DNA of 64,000 bases from Pseudoscleropodium purum (Eukaryota; Streptophyta; Bryopsida; Hypnales; Brachytheciaceae), in NCBI GenBank assembly GCA_963969395.1, contig OZ017804.1:1240001-1304000 (forward strand), read 5' to 3'. How positions within the stretch are numbered: position 1 is the stretch's first letter; each line of letters starts with the position of its first letter. The position numbers and the translations under genes are program-made. Positions 1-11,890 of the stretch are shown here, piece after piece. The notes under the pieces were generated by a model. That model worked only from the letters and a program-made list of their open reading frames with translations, did not search any database and was not told where the DNA came from.

Positions 1-3000
1 CTCAATTTTCAATCATAGCTCTATTCATATTACACTCACATGTGTTTATATTATAGGTCACCCACTGCACGATCTGCAAAAATGTCCAAGTACTAGTGTA
101 CATTGAAACATAGAATGATCATGGCATGTACATTGAAAGTCATAATTAGGACATACATCAATTTTGTAACCACCTTATGGTTGGAATTACAACAACCTAC
201 ATAATAAGAATAAGTGTTATAGAATCTGAGGGAAAAAAATTCACAATAATTTCAATTTTGACCCAAAAAATGTAATTTTTTTTAATCCTCTTTAAAATCA
301 ATTTGCCGACATGGGAAAAATATTTTCCTGAATACACCATGAGTGTAGCTATGCTGAATTCCTTGAGTGGTCGGAAATGGGTCGTCATCCCATAAGCGGC
401 TTCACCACTCTGTCCTGGCTTCTCTTTTCTCTTACTTACGCAGCTTAGTCTTGACTTCTGACTTTCTGATTGTGTTGCCCAGGCCGTTTGCAGTAGAATG
501 TTTATATTTTTACTCTTGCAGTAAAGGGTTCTCCTTTATTTGTATTGGAAAAAAAATTCATAATAAATGTGGAATGAAATCTTGTTTCATTTGTTTCAAA
601 AATTAAAAAAAAAAATTCATTACAAATTCCACAAAGGTCCAAAAAATATGAAACTACTTGCATTGGATACTTGCATTGGATACTGATTCCATTTTTCATC
701 CTGCAAAAATGTACTGAAAGTTTAGCTTCCCCAAATGCAATCAGCTCTTAAAAGGTTAGTTTAAGAGTAGACTACTTTATGTTGATACGTATCTGTAAAG
801 ATGCCTCACATGTTAGGTTCTGCATCATAGAAAAGGAGAGAAACTTCTCTGACTGTTTCCTTGGACTACACAATATCAGCCAAATTCTAAGCTCTTTTTT
901 TTTTGTTCGACGTTGGAATGCAAAAGAAAATGTTGAAGAATTTGCACATTGGTATATGCTTAAGTGAAGTACATATCAAATTCAAGTGGTTGCATAATTT
1001 TGAGAGGTATAATAGATTTGTTATAAAATCTTGAAGGTGATAGTGACTTTATAATTTTGAGGCTGTTGGTTTAATCTAGATGATTATAGAATTTATCTTA
1101 TACACATTGAGAAATGATATTCATGGTATTAGAATGTTGTCCAATAAGAAGTATGTTAAATTGAACAAAATTTTATCAATTGCAAAAACTACCCCTCTAC
1201 AAATTTAGCACCTTCACATTATGATAAATAGATCCATTTATCATTGAAAGTCGTCTCCAACACTATTTTGATATCCTTCTCTTGCTTACCATTTTCACTA
1301 CTATAATTCACCGTATGTAACAACATTTGTAGTGGCATTTAAAGAGCGAAATACAAAAATTTTATTCCATGATTGACATTCAACTTTGCTATATAAACAA
1401 TGTTTTCAAACATGTTTGCTTCAAAATGATGCAGATTTTTATTTAAGTAATTTCCAAAATATTCAATTTTGCTAAAAAAATATAAGTTAACAAAGCATCT
1501 TCCTAAACATGGCTAAAAGTTGCTACCAATCCTTCAAACATTGCTAAAGCATCTTTCAAACGTTGTTACAATGTTACTATGAATATTTCAAACATTGTCA
1601 ATAATCCCCCCACCCCTCCCCCCCAAATTCTAGTAATATAATTGGAACTAAATATTTTGGATAGTCTCCTTATTTCTTTCCATCCAAGAGTTGAACACAT
1701 TATTTTGTAGGTCATGGAATTGGTCCTAGGTGTGAATTTACACCACAAAACTTATACATAATCATGGTTATCAATGTAACTTTCATAATTTTATGAGTGC
1801 CATTAGTTTTGTGTGAATAAGAGCTTTTTGCAATGGAATTGAATTTCTAGGATGGTAATGACATATTAAAAGGGCATCTCCTTCCAAACAGTCCCTCGAA
1901 TACAATCAATATTGGTCTCTTATTATTTCCAGTCCCACCATTATCTTTTGCAAACTAAACAAGTTGGCAAAATATGAAAGATTTGCAATTTGGCTTACAA
2001 TAAGAAGATTCATGATATTCATTCCTTTGCAAGCCTCATTTTGTATGCCAAATACATTGACCCTTCCCTTTCTTGTATAAAAAGAATTTTGTGAATGTCA
2101 AAATTCTATTCTCTCCTTTCTTCTTCCTTTTTCTTTTCCTTTTCCTTTTTAACTTCCTTGTGTGGACAAATTCATTTGAGGTTCGGATTGTCTGCTTTGC
2201 ACTTGCATTAGAAAAAAAATGAGTCCATAGGAGGACTACAAGTTTTTTGGGGGGAATGATTTTAAATGCCAGCTCGTTGGTTGCATGTGTACGGTGTCTA
2301 ATGTCTAAGTTGGCACTACTAGTTCTAGTACAACTCTAGAAAATATAAAGATGGTTTGCCAAAAATTCAGAAAATTTATTATAAACCTATTGGACAAAGT
2401 ACTAAGTCATCATTTGAACATTTACATTAGAGTCAATTTTTGAAGGCAAAATGAAGAAATTTAATCATTCTCAAGGTGACTCTTTTTCAATTAGATGGAT
2501 CCTAAAACAATTTATAATTTTTACTTAAGTGCCGAATTCTTGAAAATTAAATAATGAAGTGTTGAACTTATTTTTGAACTTTAATTAATTATTCGGCACC
2601 AAAGAGCCGAAATTGCTATCCAATTATGGTAGTTGTCAAAATGGAAAAAGAACTTAGTTTGTGATTTCATCTGGACGGTCCATTCTTGAGCTTGATCATG
2701 TATTGCCTCCCCTATCAATCTTGGCTGGTACAGGGGAATAGTACACTTCTAAAAAACATTGAAGACAGTGAACAAATCTTCTTAACATCCTTCTACAAGG
2801 TTGAAATTTTTTATAATAGTTAGTCAAATTTTATTTTTAAAGTCATCGTAAGGGAGTGAACTTCATTAGTCTACTTCTCCAAGTCACTTACTTAAGCTTA
2901 CTATGCTCATGGATTGAGGATTGATGATGTAACTTAATTTATTTTACGAGGTCTCAAATATCTCACTTTTAAGGTAGTTTTGTACCAACAGAAAGGAGCG

Positions 3001-3718
3001 TTAGTACAATCACATTTATCGTAGCATAGTTTACTGCTGTGCAGATCTATGGCCAACAATAGATTCCAAGCCAACGTATCAAACAAGATAAAAACCATTA
3101 AGGTTGTTCTTGCATGGCTGCAACGCTTGCTAATTTTTTTAAGTAGATGCTTATCTAGCATTAGAAATATAGAGCTGCATCAAACAAAAAACATAAATAT
3201 TGGCATTGGAGGAGCATTTGTATGTATTGGTTGCTCCATAGGACGATTAACAGAGAGTAGGGTTATATTTGTAAAAAATTTTATGTCATAATTTTCAAGA
3301 TTGAACGGTCATTCTATGCAACACATATGTGCTCAATTGTCCTTGCTTGCAATTAAATTAGGACTGAATAGAGATGATTTATTCCTACAAATCGCAATTC
3401 CGCCTCAGTGCTTAGCATGCATGATTTCTATAACTAGAGGTAAAAGACATTGCAATGTGAGTAGTAGGCCATAGTTTCAAGTAGCATTTTCTTTGATGGA
3501 AGTGTTGCTCTCCAACACTTCACTACCTATAATGCATGACTGAAGCAGTTGTGTGTATGAATGTATTAATCTTGAATTAGTCCGCCATTGTTGTCCTTTG
3601 AATTTCATCTTCCACGATTTTCTCATGTTGTTTTTTGGGTATCACATAGGTAGAAGTATAGATTGTCTACATCATGTGAGATCGATTGTAGGAATCAGAG
3701 TACCAAATAGCTCCACGG
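1..3718. other. AT-rich gene-free stretch
   Basis: No convincing exon was found on either strand. All open frames are below about 80 codons and lack protein-like composition or paired splice signals. The stretch contains homopolymer runs, a C-rich run near 1606-1625, and an imperfect palindrome near 2525-2605 whose arms read GTGCCGAA and TTCGGCAC. It is probably decayed repeat DNA. Confidence 0.6.
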
Positions 3719-5905
3719 TGTCATGTTGCAAATGCAAACATTATGTGAAATATGTATATTTCTATTATTTAGATGGATTTTAATATTATAACACAGTAAA
3801 AGAAATGACATCATTTGAAGTGGCTTCATGGTGACGCCTTTTCTTTATCCTTGTAAGCAACTATAAAAAGAGGGATTTGCTTGATAGCTTCATCATCTTG
3901 ATGTATTCTCTTTGTTTTTCATTTAGATTACTTTATCAAACTGAAGGGGTTTTTTCTAAGTCTCAAAATGACGAATCTCAACAGAAATGAGAGTTTGAAT
4001 TTTTCCTATTGCAATTGCTAGATCAACCTCAACAACTATTGGATCTTTCATTGCAACATGAATAATTACAAGACGAAATTGGACCATCTCGACCACCAAA
4101 ACAACCTCACATAGAAAAACAATGGCATGAAAATCTTTAATATGATGCTCAAACATTGATAATTTTGTTGCAAATTGGATGTGTCGAGCTTGACAACCGT
4201 AATGTTACATTTAAAGTGTGTTTTGAAGGTTTAAACGAAAATCAATATTATTGCATAGTTAGGCTTATTAAGGGGAGTCGTGGTCATCAACGATGGTTAG
4301 AGGGGCCAGTCAACCCTTTAACTAAGGTGGATTGTGTTGATTTTGTCGCTACTACCGTCAACCACATCCTCAAATTCTTGAAGATAGAATGATATTTCAA
4401 TTGGAACTCTAATTTTTTTTCTTTTACTAGGCATTTGTTTAGTGTTAATCTTCATATTTATGCTTGGAGTATTTTATTAAAATTTTACTATATGATTATA
4501 GTTATAGAAAGGAGATATGGAGTTAGTTTACTTTTTAGATGAATTTTGAAGTGAATTTCTTTCAAAGATATAGATAAAAAGATAGTTGTAAGGTCAAATT
4601 GTTGATCAATTATTGGTATTGTAGCTTTATGAGCAAGTTAGGGGCTGATTTCTATTTGTTTGTTGGGTAAGAGTATTGAAAAAGTTGAAGACAAAATGGA
4701 CACTATTCATCTTCTCTCTCGTTGTTAGTTTTGGGGAACATGTATGTTTGGAGGTTCATTGTGTATTGGTTATGAAAAATTGAAAATGAAAATTTAAAGA
4801 GTTTTTTTTATCATAGTGTTGTAATTCTATGAAGCTCTCACTTGCTTGATTTGAAGTTAGCATCCAAAAGTTGTACTAGTTTGAGTGGAGGAAGGTCTAT
4901 TGCCTCTCATGTGAAGGGATAAAGACTTTGAATGTTCATAGAAGACGGATAGGTCTTTTTTTTGCTATGAAAATTTGTGGGAGTGTAGAAGACATTGTTG
5001 TTTTTCTATGAAGATATTACACACTCTATTTGGAATTTCTATGAGTGATCGATGAGCATGAAAGTGAAAAAAAGTTTGTTGGTCTTAATTTTAGAGGCTA
5101 AAACTTTGAGCGGCCATAGAGGTTGGACAAAGTGTTAGAATGACTTGAGATTTTAAGGGAAAGTAGGAATTTGTGTCAGATTTTTAAAAAGTTATCATTC
5201 ACTTCATTTGAAGTTGTAAAGCAACAATGACACTCATTCAAAGTTCAACATTGAAATTGAAATTGCAGTTGAAGTTGAAGACTAAGAAAACTTGTGTGTT
5301 GTGTGCTGTGACTTATGGCTTTGTAAACATTTGTTGTTGTAGGCAACTTGATTTATACCAATCCTTGACTTCATTTTGTATCATGGTGACAAAGTGAGGT
5401 TAATGGCCTACATGGTCAAGACTTGTTTGTTCTTATAGTGAAGTTTGGTTCTTAAAGTTGATGACCAGGAGTTTGAAATTTAGAATCCAATTTTTGGACT
5501 ATCAACTCGTGGTTTGGCCGTCCCGTTTTACTTGTCCAAAGCTGTGGGATCTTATTACATATCTTAACTCTTATATCCATTTTAAAGCCAGCTAATATAG
5601 GATAAATCAATGGATAGCAATTCGATGGCCATCTACAAGATTCAATGTTTAAGATCAAAGGCTCAATACAACTACAACTTTCAATTATAAACCATAATAA
5701 TTTAGTGGGTGAATTTGTTGTGACAAGCTCACTCATATTCATCTTCTTTATTACTTTGTTGGTAGTTAGCAGAGTGAATCTACGAATGATGAATTCACTT
5801 GTTCTTTTATCATTTTACGACTTCTTTTTATTCCTAAGCCATTTCCAATTATAGCTAGAATCTTCGTGATTTCCTGAAACAAATGTTCTCCACATGACAA
5901 TGAAT
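3719..5905 (+). repeat. Dispersed 2.2-kb repeat, copy 1
   Basis: This segment matches the reverse complement of 35335-37660 along its whole length, in the same order, with many substitutions and indels. Matching landmarks include the phrase near 3805-3835 (tcatttgaagtggctt) against 37550-37580, the phrase near 4840-4880 (cacttgcttgatttgaagtt) against about 36525-36545, and tcaTgtgacaagctcactca-like sequence near 5720 against the tandem units at 35430-35660. The match stops abruptly at both ends. A minus-strand frame near 3956-4156 is partly conserved in the other copy, so the repeat may carry remnants of a transposon coding region. No terminal repeat or target duplication could be fixed. Confidence 0.7.
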
Positions 5906-6638
5906 TCAAATAAGGAGTGGTGCACATATTGTACAAGATATCTTACATTGTGTTTTTAAGAATGTTCTCATTGACACTTGATCTTCCACAGTGGTTATTT
6001 TTTGCTGATTGGTTCTAGTCATGTGCATTTATATGCATGATCTATATGGTATAGACAAAGTACCGGCATCTTTGACTCAAACCCCATAATCAGGTGCAAA
6101 TAGTTCTTGAGAAGGTATGTACTGCCCTTGTTTGAGGAACTTATTGATGTGCATGACTTCAAATAGTAGAAACTCAACACAAAAAAATATACGCACATGC
6201 TTCGAGTACTATAAATGTTGTGGCTTCCTTGGACAATATCTGCTCCCAACAACTAACTTTATTGACAAACTTTTTCCTTTGTACGAGCTCAGGGTGACAA
6301 CGATACACTAGTGTTTTGGTGCAAACACTAATGACTCTTAACTTTTAATGGCAGTACAAATTTTTCACTTAACATACCTTAAGCAACCGCTCCACTCTTC
6401 CAATAACACTGCAAAACACACGTTAGCTGCGCAGCAACCACTCACGACCTTCGATTCTGAACTACCACTAGTCCATATTCTTTGACTACTTCCTTCGCTT
6501 AACAACACTCTCAGTACCAAACAAGTGCAAAACTATCTTTACTATCCACTATGTCCAGAGTCCAGACCAAACTCTTTCAACCACAGAGAACGAATTAAGT
6601 TATAGTAGACTAAGGTAATAGGGGTAGAAATTGTTCAC
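5906..6638. other. Unassigned stretch
   Basis: Single-copy-looking AT-rich DNA between the 2.2-kb repeat and the first TTAA element. The short frames at 6019-6311 overlap on opposite strands and look non-coding. No feature is supported. Confidence 0.5.
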
Positions 6639-7570
6639 TTAATCCCTAAAAAATCAAACTACGTTTTTTGGCAACATAGAAATTTTGGGCAGGTTCATGT
6701 GACTAAAGATTTCCATTTTTTTGGCCCAAATTTTTATAAAAGGTGTAGACAAAGAATATATTTCATGTACATTAAATTTCAAGACATTTGAAAATATGAA
6801 TCAAAAGTTATAGCCTAATATGTAGTTTGTTTCTCAATTTAGGTAATTTAGGCAAATTTGAAAAAATCATTTTTTTCAAAAATTCAAATTTGAAATTGAT
6901 TTTTTAGGTTTGTAGATACATTAAAGGCTTTGAATCATTCCATTTTGATCAATGAGTCAAAAGTTATGAGGTGTTTTAGTTTGCAGGTAGTTATAGATTC
7001 CTTACTCCAAATAAACTTTGAAGTCCTTTATTGAACTCAATTTTCAATATTTTTGGAAAAAAATAAAAAAAAATAGGTGAAGATTGTTTATTACAACATT
7101 AAGACCATTGGAATTGTCATTTTTAAATTCCATAAATAAATTTTTAATAATTTACTATTTTAAACCATCCTCTACATCTTTCTACTTACTATTTTTTTCC
7201 TATATGTTGTACAATTTCAAATGATCTAAAATTTTTCAAGCATGTAGCCAACTTAATTTGAAAAATTAATTCATAGAGTTGAAATTAATTTGAATATTTT
7301 TTCATACAAACGTGACCTTGTGAAGTTTAATTGCCTAATCTTTTGCAGGGACAAAAAAATGATTTTTGTCACTTCAAATGCTAATATCTTGCATTCTACA
7401 TGGTGGAAATTTCTGAAATTTTTACCACATCTTTTTCAAACTAGTGTAATACAAGATCCTATGATTACATGTGTCCAAATTTTTTTTTTCTAAATTTTGA
7501 AACTTGTATAAGAAATAGCAATTTTGGAGCATTTTGAACAAAAACATAGTCAAGGAACTTTAGGGGTTAA
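6639..7570 (-). mobile_element. TTAA-flanked TIR element, B/D family (inverted copy)
   Basis: The element is bounded by TTAA at 6639-6642 and 7567-7570. Its ends are inverted: the left reads TTAATCCCTAAA and the right TTTAGGGGTTAA. The reverse complement begins with the same end as the copy at 43789 (CCCCTAAAGTTCCTTGACTA) and then follows the B-family interior, including the shared motif taggatcttgta. The opposite end carries the family-typical gccaaaaaacg-like motif (here cgttttttggc at 6663-6673). It holds no transposase-sized ORF, so it is non-autonomous. TTAA duplication with CCC...GGG ends is the hallmark of the piggyBac superfamily, but assignment without a transposase is inference. Confidence 0.75.
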
Positions 7571-10327
7571 GGGGAAAAAGACCTCTATACAAGAATGGGT
7601 GGATCCAAAGATTTTTAACATTTTTGGAAGAAAGAGAAATGAAGAATACAACGATGGAGATTTTTATTTTATTTTTTTGACTTGAAATGAAAAAGATCTG
7701 ATTTTTCAAAGTCAAAGGTGCGTAGGTCTCTATGAGTGCTCATAGATGCAATTGTAAGAACTCAAAATATGTCATAAAATGAAGCAAGTGAGTTTTTGAA
7801 CCATCCGAAGCATACCTTTGAATGGAGTCAGTGAATCTTAAAATGATTCACTATACAATTTCATTCAATTCAAACTTCATTGTAAATCAAGAAAATTTGC
7901 AAGTGCTAAACACCCCAGGGTTTCCACATAGTTTCAAGCTCAATTCAAAGTGCTACAACTTTTGCATTTGATATCCGAATTCAATAAAATTTGTTGGAAA
8001 ATTTGCGCTCTCTTTTCTAGTTTGTGTGATAAACTTTTCAAATCAATAGAAGATTTACAGATTTTTTGGAAGCCAATCAAAGTTCACAGGTTCAATATGG
8101 ATCCACCTAACTATATTTGATGACTGCTACTTTGGGGGCTTGTATTTCCTTCATCCAATGTTATTTTTCCAAAAAAATTATTGGATTATGTTCTCCTTGC
8201 TATGTGGTTATTGTGATTTTATTTTCATGTCCATCCACATTGTTTTGAATGTTTAGGAGCAATTCAAAGTTTAAAATCTCAACATTTTTGAATTACAGTG
8301 AACTTTGGCAGCTTGTTTCTTCTTTATACAATGTCCGTTTTCAATGAATTGTTTGAAAAAGTTGCACATACTAGTCTTGTTTATGTGGTAAAAATTTCAC
8401 ATCAATCCAACAAAATATGAGTGACTGAGAAGCATTTTAGTAGAAGGAAGTTCAGTCTCACATGTTTTTTTTAGTTTTTCTTGCTATTTTTTGACATTTC
8501 AAAGTCATTTTGCAGACTTCACCAACTTCATGCCTGTAGAATGAGTAAAATCACACTTGATGTGAACCATGTCACCTGATTGATAGCCTCAAATCACACA
8601 CATGGGATGGCAGTTTTTCACTACATAAAATCATTTTCATTTCTACATTCCCTGTGCATTGTTTTAGACACTCCTACATGGACTGTTCTTAAAGTCTGAA
8701 CTGTTTTCAAACCTCCTCCTAAAAAGCTCTGGCCCCCCTGCCTTGCCAGATGTCGCCACTCCCTTGCGTCGTAGTTGCATGTCCATTTAGGACTGGTCCT
8801 GTCAGTCAGTCTCCCATGTGCAGCTCACAAGTTGTAATCCAGCTGGTGCCTCCGGATGGATGGATGGATGGAAGGATGGATGGATGCTTGCTGCTTCTGT
8901 TTCAGTCCAGCCAGGCCTTCCAGGGGAACTGAAGGAATACAGTAACTTACTAACTTATTACTTACTAGTGTAGTGTGCAGCCATTTGTCGGTTGGGGTTG
9001 GCTTGGTTGGTTCCATTTTTCAGGGGTAGCTTAGCTCAAGAAAGTGATTTTTGGAAAATGACGGCCAGGTGTCGTCTCGAAGTGGGCTTATTTGGCCAAA
9101 GTACTGAATTGATATTCACCATTTTTTCCCCCTACCCTACAGTAGCAAACAGCTGGCAGCATTGCCATGATTAATCTTGAAAGAAACTGAAGTTTTGAAA
9201 TTCCTAGTATATTCATGAACATAACATTCAATAATGTGTATCTCTGCTGCCCTTCTCTCTAGAATGATGGGGAATATTTCACATCCCATCAGTAGTTTTG
9301 GGGATATTTCACATGATGGTGAATACCAATCAAAAGCAAGCAATTGCAACTCAATGGGGTTCAAAAATATTTTAATTGACAAATAAGCCTCCACCCAAAT
9401 CCCAAATTAATCACTTGCCAATCATGCCTAACTCCAATTAGTATTCATTAGCCACCTATTGCACCCAAATAATGTGTTATAGATTCTTTTGTATATCAAA
9501 TCTTAAAATAACTAAATCAAATGGAATGTATCTTATAATTAAAGATAGTAGTAGCTATTGCTTTCGAGATGATTTAGATTAACTTCATGAATGAGAAATC
9601 AAGAAAGAAAAAAAAATCTTTCCTAAAAGCTATTGAATGCTATGAATAGTAGATGCAAATTGCAACATTCACATAGAAAAATCATCTCTACAAGTGATTT
9701 TTTGGAAATAAAATTAGCAATTCTACAATTTTCAATTTTCAGGCAGCATATGTGCAAAACTTTTGTTTTTCTAGCTATTTCAATGTTTACATTGAAGTAA
9801 GAAATTAGGCTCATGGATCACTTATCATCTAAAAATGCAAAATACAAATACGCTACAAATCCAAAATATTCAATCAAGCGCAAAGGCAATTTCTATCCAC
9901 AAGAAAAGGTTGCACATAAAAACAGTTAGTGATGTCGAAAATGAAGTGTAATTTTTATAGAAAACACATTACAAAACAAGTATGCCAACACTATCGTAAG
10001 AGTATGCATTACCTTTTAAGCTCAACTTCTAATTATCATCTTAGTAGTACCAATTGCAACACCACATACCATTCGTGACAACAAATTAAGAATGAAATGT
10101 TGACTTGAACCATGTAATACATGCCCCACATTGTTGTGAATACAAAAGTAGACCAAACCTCAATTGATGACATCTAAATACAAACCAAAAACATCAAGAG
10201 ACTTGAGGAATCTAGTTCATCAATGTCCTATGAGACTCAAATCTAGTGTTCATTGAGAATGGAAGGTTGCTTCAAGTTGTACAAGCAAATTCTACATCAT
10301 TCCATCTTCTCCAAAGTACTATGCACA
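7571..10327. other. Gene-free stretch with a GC-richer patch
   Basis: AT-rich DNA without supported exons. From about 8690 to 9180 the composition becomes more GC-rich and resembles the island at 18.4-25.1 kb, including short tandem words (gtcagtcagt, ttactaacttattactta). This patch contains the GGAT microsatellite listed separately. The small frames here are not protein-like. Confidence 0.5.
8855..8886. repeat. (GGAT)n microsatellite
   Basis: A short array of the tetranucleotide GGAT, with one interrupting unit (ggaagg), is visible directly. The reading frames crossing it are repeat translations, not genes. Confidence 0.9.
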
Positions 10328-10979
10328 TTAACCTCTAAATGCCCAAGGCTTGTTTTGAGCTTCTTGGAATTTGCTCTAAATTGAACAAAATGCCAACATT
10401 TTAATAAGTTGTATTAATTTTTTTTTAAATTATAACGGTATAAATTCAAACTAGACATGTTAGAGATCTCATAGGAAATAAAAACACAACAATATCACTT
10501 ATGGAGTGAAAGATTATAATGTTTGACCATGAAGGTGTTAAAATTGCAAAAGTAATTGGAATCAATTCTTTTTTCACAAATCAAATCTGAAAAGTTAGTG
10601 ACTAAAAAAATATGAGGTTCAGGGGCTTAACATGTAGAACTCCAATCAATTGTTGACTTCTTAAAATCTACTCTACAATTTTTTTAAATGAATTTTGAAT
10701 GTGATTTTTTTCCCAAGATCTAGTGTATTTGAGGCTCATTTCCAAGAGCTCTCAATACTACAAGAAGTCAAGATTGCAATGGATATCCTTGCACAAAATC
10801 TTGAATAGAAAAATCACTATCATTTATTTTTAAGATCAAATTTTCAATGCTAAAATTAGACTTTGAGAAGAACTTTCTAAAAATATAAACTATTAAAAAT
10901 AGCAACTTGTTTAGGTTTTAATTTAACTTCAAAGTTTTGCAAACACCAAATTTTGGTGCCTTGGGCATATAGGGGTTAA
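10328..10979 (+). mobile_element. TTAA-flanked TIR element, A family, copy 1
   Basis: A 652-bp element bounded by TTAA at 10328-10331 and 10976-10979. The left end reads CCTCTAAATGCCCAAGGC and the right end GCCTTGGGCATATAGGGG, an imperfect terminal inverted repeat of about 18 bp. Its interior is closely similar to 41228-41872, including the shared words ttgctctaaattgaacaaaa and aaacacaacaatatcactta. It has no ORF. Its right TTAA is also the left TTAA of the following element. Confidence 0.85.
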
Positions 10980-11890
10980 CCCTAAAAGGACCAAGGCCTT
11001 TTTTTTTTGCCAAAAAACACTCTAAATTGCCATTTCTATAGTAAAAGGTAAAAAAAAAATTTAATTATTTTTTTCCACATTCAACCGTAGTATCTTATAC
11101 CTAACTAGTATAAAAATGTGTGGAGAAAATTTCAAATTTTTTGACTGCACAGATTGCAAGATATCTACATTTAAAGTGGAAAAAATGAGTTTTTCAGTAC
11201 ATTGAGGGGCTAGATTTTTTGACTTTGAACATTTTTTACTTTAATTTTTTGCACTAAAAAGTTTTAAGCTTTAAATATTTATTGTATAGAATTGAATTGA
11301 GAATCTAGTAAAAACAAAGAATTTTAAAAAACTAAATTTTTATCTATTTTTAAATTGTTAAGTAGAAGTAGGTATAAGATAGAAGGAAAATCTAAATTAT
11401 TAATATCTCTAAAATGGAATCAAAATTCACTAATCCCAAAGGTGAGATTGTTCTAGCAAGCAAGATAGAATATGTGGAACTTTTTTGGGGGAAAACTTGT
11501 AAAAATTGCATTTAGAAATGACTCCTACAAGTTATTTTTTAAGAAAGTGCTCTAATTGCCCCCAAAACAAGGTTGTTTATAACTTTCTCATAAAAAATCC
11601 AAATGGAATGAATCAAATATTTCCATGTACACAAAAATGTAATCTATGAAGTTTTTAAAACTAAAATTTAAAACTAAAATTTTTGAAATATTTTTTGCTC
11701 CCCTGTGTCCCCTGTGTTGAGCTTATTTGGGCATAACTTTTGTTCCTAGGCACTAATTGAAAAAAAATTATATTCCATCAAAGCTAATCAATTTTTCTAT
11801 CTTCAAAAAATCAGGAAAAAATTTCAGCCCATAGGTACTTGCTCAAAATCCCACTTGTCCCTTGAAGGGACAATGATCCTTAGGGGTTAA
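10976..11890 (+). mobile_element. TTAA-flanked TIR element, C family
   Basis: This copy begins at the TTAA shared with the A-family element and ends at TTAA 11887-11890. Its ends are CCCTAAAAGGACCAAGG on the left and CCTTAGGGG on the right. The interior is a divergent relative of the B/D copies, with the same order of landmarks: gccaaaaaacac, then a gtagtatcttata block, then the agattgcaagatat phrase. No transposase reading frame is present. The shared TTAA suggests one element inserted at the flank of the other. Confidence 0.8.

Noticed and set aside
3956..4156. 66-codon minus-strand frame as a gene
   Set aside because: It is partly conserved in the inverted repeat copy at 37.2-37.4 kb but broken there, so it is better read as a remnant within a transposable element.
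10971..10985. Telomere-like CCCTAAA/TTTAGGG words suggesting an interstitial telomere
   Set aside because: They occur singly at the ends of transposable elements and are not tandemly repeated.
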